Notes: generated from the sequence alone by a model not told the origin. A stretch of DNA of 64,000 nt from Roseiarcus sp963759955 (GCA_963759955.1 CAVXCA010000026.1:60138-124137), one strand, 5' to 3'; positions 24,935-33,702 are shown, counted from the first letter of the stretch. A program made the numbers and translations.

Positions 24935-25402
24935 ATGCTGGCCGTTCTGGACGCCGTTTCCCCCTGCCCCGCCGACGCCCCCCCGCCGGCCCCCGAATGC
25001 TGGCCCGAGCCGGCGCCTTCGACGGCCGCGTTCCTCGCCGAGACCGAAGCCGAGCCCCTCGTCGCCCTCAGCGACGAGGCCCTTTCCCCGCGCTTCCGTT
25101 CCTGGCGCGGGGCCTCGGGTCGTCGCTACATCGTCTCCGTTTATGACGCGCACGGGTGTCCGGCCTATTGCGAGGCGGTGCTGATCGCCGCCGCGGTCGG
25201 CGCCGACGGCCGTCGCCGCGCGCTGGCGCTCGCCGACACCGGCGTCTTTCCCGAGCCAATTCTTTCCCGCGTGGCGACGTCGCTGTCGCATATCGCCGAA
25301 CGCGTGGAATTTCATCTGCACCTTCTAGCCGCCTCGGCGGCGGAACGGCGCGCGGCGCTCGACGACCTCTGCGCGGCCGCTCCTTATGCGGCGCGCAGCT
25401 GA
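24935..25402 (+). CDS. Unknown 155-residue protein, probable SOS-regulated gene
   Basis: I do not recognise a named family. The N-terminal third is Pro/Ala-rich and probably disordered. The rest is a compact domain starting SPRFRSWRGASGRRYIVSVYD and ending with a helical segment around HIAERVEFHLHLLAASAAERRAALDDL. No signal or membrane segment. GGAG at 24923-24926 precedes the ATG by 8 bases. The 3' end overlaps the convergent cyclotransferase gene by 19 bases. The LexA box directly upstream suggests a role in the DNA-damage response; its function is unknown. Confidence 0.75.
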   Translation: MLAVLDAVSPCPADAPPPAPECWPEPAPSTAAFLAETEAEPLVALSDEALSPRFRSWRGASGRRYIVSVYDAHGCPAYCEAVLIAAAVGADGRRRALALADTGVFPEPILSRVATSLSHIAERVEFHLHLLAASAAERRAALDDLCAAAPYAARS

Positions 25403-25938
25403 GCGGCGAGCCATTCCAGCTCGCTGTCGACGATGCCGAGTTCGCGCAAATGGTCGCGGGTCGCGAGCACGTATTCGGCGTTGTCGCCCGACTGCCCGAC
25501 GCCCTGGCGCACCAGCCGCAGCAGACGATCGCGCGGCATGTCGCCGGCGTATTGTCCGTGCGCGCGGTCGGCGACGTAGGTCAGCGCCGAAATGCGCCGT
25601 CCGTCCGCAAGGGTGACCGGGACCGACCGTTCCAGGTAGACCGCGGTCACCAGCTCCCGCTCGCGCAGATAGCGCACCGTCGCCTCGCGCAAGGCCGCCT
25701 CGACGCGAAACGCGACGCCGTGACAGGCGCCGCCGCGATCGAGCCCGAGCACCAACCCCGGCCGATCCGCCGTGCCGCGATAGATGTGGGAATAGATGCA
25801 CAGCCGCCGACGCCAGCCGCGCAGCAGCGCCTTGTGGCGCTCGCAGTAGACGAAGCCCGGCCGCCACATCAGCGATCCGTAGCCGAACACCCAAAGCTCG
25901 CGCGCAGCCTCGCCCGCCGGCGTCGTCATCGCCGTCAT
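25384..25938 (-). CDS. Gamma-glutamylcyclotransferase (ChaC-like)
   Basis: Releases 5-oxoproline from gamma-glutamyl compounds, probably glutathione. The substrate-binding motif is WVFGYGSLMWRPGF. RLCIYSHIYRGTADRPGLVLGLD and GACHGVAFRV are ChaC-family blocks. Length 184 residues fits. The ATG at 25938 overlaps the tyrosine pathway gene stop (ATGA), so it is translated as the last gene of the aromatic amino acid operon. A functional link with that pathway is not obvious. Confidence 0.87.
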   Translation of the reverse strand: MTAMTTPAGEAARELWVFGYGSLMWRPGFVYCERHKALLRGWRRRLCIYSHIYRGTADRPGLVLGLDRGGACHGVAFRVEAALREATVRYLRERELVTAVYLERSVPVTLADGRRISALTYVADRAHGQYAGDMPRDRLLRLVRQGVGQSGDNAEYVLATRDHLRELGIVDSELEWLAAQLRAA

Positions 25939-26897
25939 TTCTCGGATTCGGCGGCCTCGCCGGCACGGCGCCCGAAGTCCGGCGCGGCGGTTTCCTGCCC
26001 CAGCTCGACGATGCCGCGGCGAATCGCGCGCGTGCGCGTGAACAGCGCGAACAAGCCGTCGCCGTCGCCGCGCCGGATCATCCGTTGCAGCGCGGTCAGG
26101 TCCTCGGTGAAACGGCCGAGCGCCTCCAGCACCGCATCCTTGTTGTTGAGAAACACGTCGCGCCACATCGTCGGATCGGAGGCGGCGATTCGGGTGAAGT
26201 CGCGAAAGCCGCCGGCGGAGAACTTGATGACCTCCGAGCGCGTCGACTCCTCGAGATCGTAGGCGGTGCCGACGATATTGTAGGCGATGAGATGGGGCAC
26301 GTGGCTGGTGATCGCGAGCACGAGATCGTGATGGGCCGCGCTCATCACCTCGACGTTCGAGCCGATCGCCCGCCAAAACGCGCACACGCGTTCGACGGCC
26401 TTCGGGTCGGCGTCTTCCGGAGGGGTGAGAATGCACCAGCGATTGAGGAACAGCGTGGCGAACCCCGCGTCGGGCCCCGACTCCTCCGTCCCCGCCACCG
26501 GATGGGCCGGAACCAGATGCGCGCTCGACGGAAGATGCGGCGCGAGCGCCGCGATCACCGCGCCCTTGACCGAGCCGACGTCGGAGACGATCGCCCCCGC
26601 CTTCAGCGCCGGCGCGACCTCGCGCGCGAGCGCCTCATTGGCGCCGACGGGAACGCAAAAGATCACCAGGTCCGCGCCCGCCGCCGCCTCGGCCGAAGAA
26701 GCGGTCATTTTGTCGCCGAGCCCCAGCGCGGCCGCGCGATCGAGCGCCGCGCGCGAGCAGTCTGCGATCACGATTTGCTTCGCCGCGGCCTTGCGGCGCG
26801 CTGCGCGCGCGATCGACGAGCCGATGAGGCCGACGCCGATGATCGCGATCCGCTCGAACAGCGGCGTGGCGAGCGCGGGCCCGAGCCTGTCCGTCAC
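25935..26897 (-). CDS. tyrC: Prephenate/arogenate dehydrogenase family protein
   Basis: Oxidises prephenate or arogenate toward tyrosine. The NAD-binding Rossmann motif IAIIGVGLIGSSIARA is at the N-terminus. VSDVGSVKGAVIAAL, PAHPVAGTEESGP and ITSHVPHLIAYNIV are dehydrogenase motifs, with catalytic His in the last. Start GTG at 26897 overlaps the aminotransferase stop (GTGA) and gives 320 residues; the longer frame upstream lies inside the aminotransferase gene. Which substrate it prefers cannot be told from sequence. Confidence 0.9.
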   Translation of the reverse strand: MTDRLGPALATPLFERIAIIGVGLIGSSIARAARRKAAAKQIVIADCSRAALDRAAALGLGDKMTASSAEAAAGADLVIFCVPVGANEALAREVAPALKAGAIVSDVGSVKGAVIAALAPHLPSSAHLVPAHPVAGTEESGPDAGFATLFLNRWCILTPPEDADPKAVERVCAFWRAIGSNVEVMSAAHHDLVLAITSHVPHLIAYNIVGTAYDLEESTRSEVIKFSAGGFRDFTRIAASDPTMWRDVFLNNKDAVLEALGRFTEDLTALQRMIRRGDGDGLFALFTRTRAIRRGIVELGQETAAPDFGRRAGEAAESEK

Positions 26898-28009
26898 GGC
26901 CGCCCGCCTTTCATGAACTCCGCCAGCGCGGCGACGACCCCTTCGTTGGCCTCTTCGGTTCCGACCGTCATGCGCAGGCAATCGGGAAGCCCGTAGCCCG
27001 CGACCGCACGCAGGATGAAGCCGCGCGCGCTCAAGAACCGGTCGGCCTCGACGGCGGTGCGGCCGTTCTCGCGGGGAAACCGCAACAACAGGAAGTTGCC
27101 GACGCTCGGCGTCACGCCGATCCCCAGCGCGGAAATCTCCTTGCCGAGCCACGGCAGCCAGCGCGCGTTATGCGCCGCCGCGGCGTCGACATGAGCCCCG
27201 TCCGCGATCGCCGCGGCCCCCGCCGCCAGCGCCGCGCCGTTCATGTTGAAGGGCGGGCGAACGCGGTTGAGCGCCCCAACGATCGCCGCCGGGGCATAGG
27301 CCCAGCCGATGCGCAAATTGGCCAGGCCATGAATTTTCGAGAACGTCCGCGTCATCACGACGTTCTCCGACGTCGCGACCAATTCGATCCCCGCGGCGTA
27401 ATCGTTGCGCTCGACATACTCGGCGTAGGCCGCGTCGAGCACCAGCAACGTGTCGCCCGGGAGCCCCGCATGCAGCCGCTTGACCTCCGAGAACGGCAGG
27501 TAGGTGCCGGTCGGATTGTTCGGGTTGGCGAGGAAGACGACCTTGGTGCGCGCCCCGACCTTGTCGAGCAGCGCGTCGACGTCGGCGGTCTCGCGCGTCT
27601 CCTTGGCGACGACGGGGATCGCGCCCGCCGCACGGATCGCGATCGGGTATTCGAGAAAGCCGTATTGGCTGTACAGCCCTTCGTCGCCGGGGCGCAGGAA
27701 GACGTGGGCGATGAGCGAGATCAGCTCGTCCGAACCATTGCCGCAAATGATCTGCTCGGCGTCGAGCCCGTAGCGCCGCCCGATCGCTTCGCGCAACAGC
27801 CGCGCCGAGCCGTCGGGATAGAACGCCAACTGATCCGCGCTGGCGCGGAACGCCTCGATCGCGCGCGGCGAGGGGCCGAGCGGCGATTCGTTCGACGACA
27901 GCTTATGGACCTTGGCGAGCCCGCCCGCGCCGCTCTTGCCCGGGACGTAGGCCTCGATGGCCATGATTTCGGCGCGCGGTTGCGGACGCAAGCTCTTTGA
28001 CGCGGACAT
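26894..28009 (-). CDS. Histidinol-phosphate/aromatic aminotransferase family (HisC-like)
   Basis: PLP-dependent class II aminotransferase of 371 residues. Motifs are LSSNESPLGPSP, the GNGSDELI loop, FLANPNNPTGTY, LDAAYAEYV, and the PLP-lysine segment TFSKIHGLANLRIGW. By sequence it is HisC-like. Its place between a chorismate mutase gene and a prephenate dehydrogenase gene suggests it acts on an aromatic keto acid, which is an inference. Its stop overlaps the start of the next gene. Confidence 0.9.
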   Translation of the reverse strand: MSASKSLRPQPRAEIMAIEAYVPGKSGAGGLAKVHKLSSNESPLGPSPRAIEAFRASADQLAFYPDGSARLLREAIGRRYGLDAEQIICGNGSDELISLIAHVFLRPGDEGLYSQYGFLEYPIAIRAAGAIPVVAKETRETADVDALLDKVGARTKVVFLANPNNPTGTYLPFSEVKRLHAGLPGDTLLVLDAAYAEYVERNDYAAGIELVATSENVVMTRTFSKIHGLANLRIGWAYAPAAIVGALNRVRPPFNMNGAALAAGAAAIADGAHVDAAAAHNARWLPWLGKEISALGIGVTPSVGNFLLLRFPRENGRTAVEADRFLSARGFILRAVAGYGLPDCLRMTVGTEEANEGVVAALAEFMKGGRP

Positions 28010-28027
28010 CGTTTCCTCGTTGATCCC

Positions 28028-28879
28028 TCAAGCCCGACGCGGGCGCAATTTCGATCCGTCGAAGCGCGCGGCGTGCGCGCCGACCTCCAGGCTGCGCACG
28101 TCCTGCGCGCCCGCTCCGGCCAACGCGAGGCCGCCGGCGCCCTCGGGCAGAGCGCCCGGCCGCGCGACCAGCAAGGACAGGCCCATGCCGTTGGCGGCGT
28201 TGCCGATGATCTCGCCCCCCAGCGCCGAAATCGCCTGAGGATACTCGCCGCGCCATCGGTCGAGGGTCACCGCCTCCAGCACAACGTCGCGCGCGGCGCC
28301 GTCCGCCAGCGGCTTGGCGATGACGAAGATCGGCATCCCCGCGGGATGATCCGGCCGTTCGACGAAAGGCAGGCGCGCGATGATTTTGGGCGCGTCGGCG
28401 CTCGCCAAGCGCATCCACCACGCGCCGGCGCCCGGCCCGCCGTCGAGCGCGAACATCCCCAGGTCGCCGCCCGCCGCCGCTACGGCGCCGATCACGCCGC
28501 TCGCGCTCATGTGCGGCACGCAGGGAACGGTGAATCCGAAATGGAAACGCGCCGAATCGCGCATCGCCGCGTCGCCGCGCGAAACGTCGGCATGCACGCT
28601 GTAAGGCGACTGCACGTAGGTGAAGGTGGAGATGATGATTCGCCAGATGCCTTCGACCGTGTCGAGCGGCAGCAGGCCTTCGTGACGCTCCACGAGCGCC
28701 CGCATCATCGCCGCCTCGCGCGCGGGGCGAAACGCCGATCCGCCGCCCTGGCGCGTCTTGATCGCGATCAGCCGGTCGATGATCCGCCCGCGCTCGATCA
28801 GCAAACCATGCATCGACGCGTCGATACGATCGATCTCGACGCGAAGTTGCGCAAGCGATTCGGCGGCGGCTTCGGGCAC
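28028..28879 (-). CDS. Chorismate mutase with long C-terminal domain
   Basis: Converts chorismate to prephenate. Residues 1-90 form an AroQ-type helical domain: LAQLRVEIDRIDASMHGLLIERG, then LIAIKTRQGG and EAAMMRALVERHEGLLP. The remaining 190 residues are not a standard partner domain. Segments such as GAVAAAGGDLGMFALD and LPFVERPDHPAGMPIFVIAKPL loosely resemble a degenerate prephenate dehydratase fold; low confidence. It is followed after 18 bases by the aminotransferase, making a compact Phe/Tyr unit. Confidence 0.82.
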   Translation of the reverse strand: MPEAAAESLAQLRVEIDRIDASMHGLLIERGRIIDRLIAIKTRQGGGSAFRPAREAAMMRALVERHEGLLPLDTVEGIWRIIISTFTYVQSPYSVHADVSRGDAAMRDSARFHFGFTVPCVPHMSASGVIGAVAAAGGDLGMFALDGGPGAGAWWMRLASADAPKIIARLPFVERPDHPAGMPIFVIAKPLADGAARDVVLEAVTLDRWRGEYPQAISALGGEIIGNAANGMGLSLLVARPGALPEGAGGLALAGAGAQDVRSLEVGAHAARFDGSKLRPRRA

Positions 28880-28898
28880 GCGGGGAGCCTCGGGACGA

Positions 28899-30164
28899 TC
28901 AGGTGTTCATCGATTCGAAGAAGTTCGAATTGGTCTTGGTGTCGCGCAATTTCCCGAGCAGGAACTCGATCGCGTCGACCGTGCCCATCGGGTTGAGAAT
29001 GCGGCGCAGCACGTACATCTTCTTGAGGATGTCCGGTGGAACCAGCAATTCCTCCTTGCGCGTTCCCGAGCGGGTGATGTCCATCGCGGGAAAAGTGCGC
29101 TTGTCCGCGACCTTGCGGTCGAGGATGATTTCCGAATTGCCGGTGCCTTTGAATTCTTCGAAAATCACTTCGTCCATGCGCGACCCGGTGTCGATCAGCG
29201 CCGTGGCGATGATGGTCAGCGACCCGCCTTCCTCGATGTTGCGCGCCGCGCCGAAGAAGCGCTTGGGACGCTGCAGCGCGTTGGCGTCGACGCCGCCGGT
29301 CAGCACCTTGCCCGAGGACGGCACCACCGTGTTGTAGGCGCGCCCCAGGCGGGTGATCGAATCGAGCAGGATTACGACGTCGCGGCCGTGCTCCACCAGC
29401 CGCTTGGCCTTCTCGATCACCATTTCCGCGACTTGGACGTGCCGCACCGCCGGCTCGTCGAACGTCGAGGACACGACTTCGCCCTTCACCGAGCGCTGCA
29501 TGTCCGTGACTTCCTCCGGCCGCTCGTCGATCAGCAGCACGATGAGAAAGCACTCGGGATGATTGGCGGTCACCGATTGCGCGATGTTCTGCAGCAACAC
29601 GGTCTTGCCGGTGCGCGGCGGCGAGACGATCAGCGCGCGCTGGCCCTTGCCGATCGGCGAAACGATGTCGATCACTCGAACGGACAAGTCCTTGCGGGTC
29701 GGATCGTCGACTTCCAGGCGAAGCCGCTCGTCCGGATAGAGCGGCGTCAGATTGTCGAAATGCACTTTGTGGCGGGTCTTTTCCGGGTCCTCGAAATTGA
29801 TCGCGTTGCACTTGAGCAGAGCAAAATAGCGCTCGCCTTCCTTCGGGCTGCGAATCACCCCTTCGACGGTGTCGCCGGTGCGCAAGCCGAGCCGGCGGAT
29901 TTGCGACGGCGATACGTAGATGTCGTCTGGCCCGGCGAGGTAATTGGCGTCCGCCGAGCGCAAGAAGCCGAAGCCGTCCTGCAGGATTTCGATCACGCCC
30001 TCGCCGATGATCTCGGTCTCGCGGCTCGCCAGCTGCTTGAGAATGGCGAACATCAGCTCCTGCTTGCGCATGATCGAGGCGTTCTCGACCTCGTTCTCTT
30101 CCGCGAACGCCAGCAGCTCGGTGGGCGATTTCTTCTTGAGGTCCTTGAGTTTGATTTCCGGCAT
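28899..30164 (-). CDS. rho: Transcription termination factor Rho
   Basis: Hexameric RNA-dependent ATPase that ends transcription. The N-terminal helical domain opens MPEIKLKDLKKKSPTEL and the RNA-binding cold-shock domain contains LQDGFGFLRSADANYLAG. P-loop SPPRTGKT is at residues 181-188, and VLLIDERPEEVTDM and DSITRLGRAYN are typical. Length is 421 residues, normal. A 226-base leader separates it from hemJ, consistent with its own promoter and autoregulation, though no element is clear. Confidence 0.96.
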   Translation of the reverse strand: MPEIKLKDLKKKSPTELLAFAEENEVENASIMRKQELMFAILKQLASRETEIIGEGVIEILQDGFGFLRSADANYLAGPDDIYVSPSQIRRLGLRTGDTVEGVIRSPKEGERYFALLKCNAINFEDPEKTRHKVHFDNLTPLYPDERLRLEVDDPTRKDLSVRVIDIVSPIGKGQRALIVSPPRTGKTVLLQNIAQSVTANHPECFLIVLLIDERPEEVTDMQRSVKGEVVSSTFDEPAVRHVQVAEMVIEKAKRLVEHGRDVVILLDSITRLGRAYNTVVPSSGKVLTGGVDANALQRPKRFFGAARNIEEGGSLTIIATALIDTGSRMDEVIFEEFKGTGNSEIILDRKVADKRTFPAMDITRSGTRKEELLVPPDILKKMYVLRRILNPMGTVDAIEFLLGKLRDTKTNSNFFESMNT

Positions 30165-30390
30165 TGCGGAGTCCTTGAAAACTCGCTCGCGCGCGTTCGC
30201 GTCGGCGACGAACAGGAGAAGCGGAGAGCGGGGAACGAACTGAAGCCGCTGCTTGCCTCGGCCGGCTAAAGCCAGCGCGGATGGTCGAAATCCGCTTGCC
30301 TCGGGAAGCGCCCGCTGAAGGTGAGAGCCCCTGCTTAGTCGCCTTTGGGGAATCTTTCAACGGTCTTTTGCGCGAAAGTCGAGTTAGCGT

Positions 30391-30822
30391 TCAGAACGGC
30401 TTGAGCACCACGAGGCCGACGATCGCCACCATCAGAAGCGTCGGAAGTTCATTAAGAATTCGGTAGAACCGCGCCGGCCGGCGATTGCGGTCCTGCGCGA
30501 ACGTCCGCACCAGCGTCGTCAGATACCCATGCGCCCCGGAAAGCGCGACAACCGCCGCCAGTTTCGCTTGCAGCCACGGCGACTCGAAGTAGCCCAGCCG
30601 ATACGCGAGCAAGGGCCCCGTCAGCCACACCGCGATCATTGCGGGGTTGACGATTCCTTTGAGAAGCCTTCGCTCCATGACTTTCAGGGTCTCTGAGAGC
30701 TCGGAGCCGACTTTCGCGTTCGCGTGATAGACGAAAAGCCTGGGCAGATAGAGCATTCCCGCCATCCACGATATCACCGCGAGGATGTGCAGCGTCTTGA
30801 TCCAGAGATCCGGGGATTCCAT
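30391..30822 (-). CDS. hemJ: Protoporphyrinogen IX oxidase HemJ (UPF0093)
   Basis: Membrane enzyme that oxidises protoporphyrinogen IX in heme synthesis. The 143-residue protein has four hydrophobic helices. The conserved N-terminal segment is LWIKTLHILAVISWMAGMLY, carrying the essential His, followed by LPRLFVYH. NELPTLLMVAIVGLVVLKPF is the usual C-terminus. The ATG at 30822 fits homologue length; the frame opens earlier at 30885. The gene lies between rho and the probable origin. Confidence 0.87.
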   Translation of the reverse strand: MESPDLWIKTLHILAVISWMAGMLYLPRLFVYHANAKVGSELSETLKVMERRLLKGIVNPAMIAVWLTGPLLAYRLGYFESPWLQAKLAAVVALSGAHGYLTTLVRTFAQDRNRRPARFYRILNELPTLLMVAIVGLVVLKPF

Positions 30823-30960
30823 GAGTTCGGTCGGTCCGATCGGCGCGAGGGCGGGGCGAGCCGCATGAGTGCGGCACTTTGCCATGGTCGCGTCGCGAGA
30901 TCAAAGCCTCCCTCGAGCCGTTCCGCACGGATCGAAAGCTAAAGGCTCGGTGCGCACGAG

Positions 30961-31340
30961 TCTCTCCAAACGAGGCGCACAATATAATTTAGGGATAAGG
31001 ACTCTTATTGATTCTCCTTAGAGGGGCCGAACGCGCGAACGCAATTTGATCCCCAGCCGAGCCGTCGACGGTCGCTCGACGGACGAGGCCGGAGCGGCGC
31101 CGCCACCGCTGGGGATGAATTAACGAATTCTTAACCATTTCAAGCCGCTCGGCGCCCGATCGGATGTGGATACGCAACACGGCATCCCCGCAATTCCCGG
31201 TAACATCGCAACCGATCGGTTATGTTGCGCCAAGCGGTTTGGTTGTGAACGGGGAGCGGCGGGCGCGACGGGGCGAATTTATCGCGTCCACGCGCGCCGG
31301 ATTTGTCCACGCCTGTCCACAGCGATCAACCCCGGTTATA
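30961..31340. other. oriC: Probable chromosomal replication origin (oriC)
   Basis: This is the core of a 547-base gene-free gap between hemJ and ppsR; in this class oriC usually lies beside the RP001-type gene ppsR. An AT-rich stretch at 30980-31020 could be the unwinding element. A perfect CtrA box TTAA-N7-TTAA lies at 31120-31134. DnaA-type boxes are GTATCCACA (minus, 31165-31173), TTGTCCACG (31303-31311) and CTGTCCACA (31313-31321). Two weaker TCCCCA boxes are at 31047-31055 and 31110-31118, in opposite orientation. Boundaries are approximate. Confidence 0.75.
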
Positions 31341-31369
31341 TCAGCGCGTCGCACCCTCGGAGGCCGCCC

Positions 31370-32203
31370 ATGGGGCGCAGTTACTTTCACCTTCATCTTG
31401 TCTCGGACTCGACCGGCGAGACGCTGATCGCGGCTTCGCGCGCCGCGGCCGCTCAATATCAGGGCGTGGCCTCGATCGAACACGTTTATCCTCTCGTGCG
31501 CACGCGCGCGCAGCTCGACCGGGTCGTCGCCGAAATCGACAACGCTCCGGGAATCGTCCTTTTCACGCTGGTCGACCCCGATCTATCGCGCCGCCTGGAA
31601 ACGGCTTGCGAGGATTCGGGCTCGCCGTGCCTCTCCGTTCTCGGCCCGGTGCTGACGCTGTTCCAATCCTACCTCGGACAGACCTCCACCCCGCGGGCGG
31701 GCGCGCAACACATGCTCAATCCCGAGTATTTCAAGCGGATCGACGCGCTCAATTTCACCATGATGAGCGACGACGGCCAATTGCCGGAAACTCTCGAGCA
31801 AGCTGACATCGTATTGCTCGGGGTCAGCCGCACCTCGAAGACTCCCACGAGCATCTATCTGGCCAACCGCGGCTACAAGACCGCCAATGTCCCGCTGGTT
31901 CCGAATGTTCCTTTGCCGCGCGCCCTCGATCACCTGCGCCGTCCGTTGATCGTCGGCCTCGTCGCCTCGCCGGAGCGGATCATCCAGATCAGACAGAATC
32001 GTCTGCTCGCGCTTCACGCGCATGCGCAGACCGAATACGTCGACCGGGTCGCAGTGGCTCAGGAAGTCGCCGCTTCGCGTCGCCTTTTCGCCGAGCGGGA
32101 ATGGCCGATTATTGACGTCACCCGCCGCTCGATAGAAGAAACCGCCGCGGCGATTCTCGATCTCTATCGGGAACATCGCCTCAAGTTCATCACTCAGGCC
32201 TGA
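31370..32203 (+). CDS. ppsR: Pyruvate, phosphate dikinase regulatory protein (DUF299, RP001 type)
   Basis: Bifunctional kinase/pyrophosphorylase that switches pyruvate phosphate dikinase (or PEP synthase) off and on by phosphorylating a threonine. The N-terminus YFHLHLVSDSTGETL is the family start. A P-loop-like GVSRTSKTPTSIYLANRG sits near residue 150. CGGAGG at 31358-31363 precedes the ATG at 31370, so the 68 in-frame codons upstream are not used. The 277-residue length is normal. It is the first gene to the right of the probable origin. Confidence 0.92.
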   Translation: MGRSYFHLHLVSDSTGETLIAASRAAAAQYQGVASIEHVYPLVRTRAQLDRVVAEIDNAPGIVLFTLVDPDLSRRLETACEDSGSPCLSVLGPVLTLFQSYLGQTSTPRAGAQHMLNPEYFKRIDALNFTMMSDDGQLPETLEQADIVLLGVSRTSKTPTSIYLANRGYKTANVPLVPNVPLPRALDHLRRPLIVGLVASPERIIQIRQNRLLALHAHAQTEYVDRVAVAQEVAASRRLFAEREWPIIDVTRRSIEETAAAILDLYREHRLKFITQA

Positions 32204-32215
32204 AGGGGACGCGCC

Positions 32216-32845
32216 TTGAATTCGTCCCCTCCCTCCCTTTGGATCGGCCAGGAAAGACTGGTCCTGGCCTCCAAGAGCGCGAGCCGCCGGCATTTGCTCG
32301 AGAGCGCGGGCCTGCCCTTCGATGTCGAGACGGCCGAAATCGACGAACGCAAGCTGGAGAGCGAGTTCCTCGCGCGCGGGGAACCGAGCGACGCGCTGGC
32401 GCTGGCGCTGGCGCGCGCCAAAGCGCTCGAAGTCAGCGTCCGCCGCCCGCGCGCGCTGTGCGTCGGCGCCGATCAGATCCTGACCCTGGAAGGCCGGGTC
32501 GTGCACAAATCGGAATCGCTGGAAGCGGCCGCCCGGACGCTTTACGCGATGAGCGGCCGCACCCATCGGCTGACCTCGGCGTTCGCGATCGCGCGCGAGG
32601 GGCGAATCGTCGGCGAAGGGCAAGACAGCGCCGATCTGACCATGCGGGCGCTCGACTCGCGACAAATCGATCGCTATCTCGCCTGCGCCGGACCCGGCGT
32701 TCTGGCGAGCGTCGGCGTCTATCAGCTCGAAAGGCTCGGCGTGCACCTGTTCGACGCCATCGACGGCGACCATGCGACGATCCTCGGCTTGCCGATGCTG
32801 AAGCTGCTCGCGGCCCTTCGCAGCGAAGGGATGCTCGCGCTATGA
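32216..32845 (+). CDS. maf: Maf family nucleotide pyrophosphatase
   Basis: House-cleaning nucleoside triphosphate pyrophosphatase. The signature LASKSASRRHLLESAGLPF is near the N-terminus, and LCVGADQILTLEGRVVHK holds the catalytic acidic residue region. GVYQLERLGVHLFDAIDGD is a later block. The TTG start at 32216 follows a GAAGGGGAC stretch 12 bases after ppsR. The stop overlaps the aroE ATG. Confidence 0.9.
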   Translation: MNSSPPSLWIGQERLVLASKSASRRHLLESAGLPFDVETAEIDERKLESEFLARGEPSDALALALARAKALEVSVRRPRALCVGADQILTLEGRVVHKSESLEAAARTLYAMSGRTHRLTSAFAIAREGRIVGEGQDSADLTMRALDSRQIDRYLACAGPGVLASVGVYQLERLGVHLFDAIDGDHATILGLPMLKLLAALRSEGMLAL

Positions 32846-33702
32846 GCGCCGCCGGAACACGGCGCGCGGGCGTCTGCGGCTGGCCGGTGGCGCATTCGCG
32901 CTCGCCGATGATTTACCAATATTGGCTGCGCACGCACGGGATCGAGGGCGTCTACGAGCGTTTCGCCGTGCCGCCGGACGAATTTGCCGCTTTCGCCGCT
33001 TCGATCGGCCACGATCGTCTGGTCGGCGCCAACGTCACCGTGCCGCACAAGGAAGCGGCCTTCGCCGCGTGCGACCGGCTCGCCGCGGACGCCGAAGGCT
33101 CCGGCGCCGTCAACACCCTGTGGCGCGAAGACGGCGCCTTGTGCGGCGACAACACCGACGTCCTGGGCTTTCTCGCCAATCTCGACGCGGGCGCCCCCGA
33201 TTGGCGCCGCGCGACGGGGACCGCCGTCGTTCTGGGCGCCGGCGGCGCGGCGCGCGCGATCGTTCATGCTCTGCTCTCGCGCGGCCTCGAGCGCGTCGCC
33301 ATCGTCAACCGCACCGCCGCGCGCGCCGAGGCTTTCGCCGCCCGGTTCGGCCGCAGGACGATCGCCGCGTCTTGGCGCGACTTGCCGCAATGCCTCGAAC
33401 GCGCTGATCTTCTCGTCAATGCGACGACGCTTGGCATGGCCGGGCAGGGCGCGCTCACGATCGACCTTGAGCCGATGAAGACAACCGCCGTCGTGACCGA
33501 CATCGTGTATATTCCCCTGGCGACCCCGCTGATCGAGGCCGCGCGGCGGCGCGGTCTCGTCGCCGTCGAAGGGATCGGCATGTTGTTGCACCAAGCGGCG
33601 CCGGGCTTCGAGCGGTGGTTCGGGGTGCGCCCGACGGTGACGCCGGAGTTGCGCGCGCTCGTCGAAGCCGACATTCTATCCGCCGGAAAGGGACGCTCGT
33701 GA
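32842..33702 (+). CDS. aroE: Shikimate dehydrogenase
   Basis: Reduces 3-dehydroshikimate with NADPH in aromatic synthesis. The substrate-binding start is VCGWPVAHSRSPMIYQYWL. NVTVPHKEAA carries the catalytic Lys, GDNTDVLGF the Asp, and the nucleotide-binding loop is VVLGAGGAARAIVHAL with NRTAARA. 286 residues. ATGA overlap with maf and GTGA overlap with coaE. Confidence 0.94.
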   Translation: MSAAGTRRAGVCGWPVAHSRSPMIYQYWLRTHGIEGVYERFAVPPDEFAAFAASIGHDRLVGANVTVPHKEAAFAACDRLAADAEGSGAVNTLWREDGALCGDNTDVLGFLANLDAGAPDWRRATGTAVVLGAGGAARAIVHALLSRGLERVAIVNRTAARAEAFAARFGRRTIAASWRDLPQCLERADLLVNATTLGMAGQGALTIDLEPMKTTAVVTDIVYIPLATPLIEAARRRGLVAVEGIGMLLHQAAPGFERWFGVRPTVTPELRALVEADILSAGKGRS

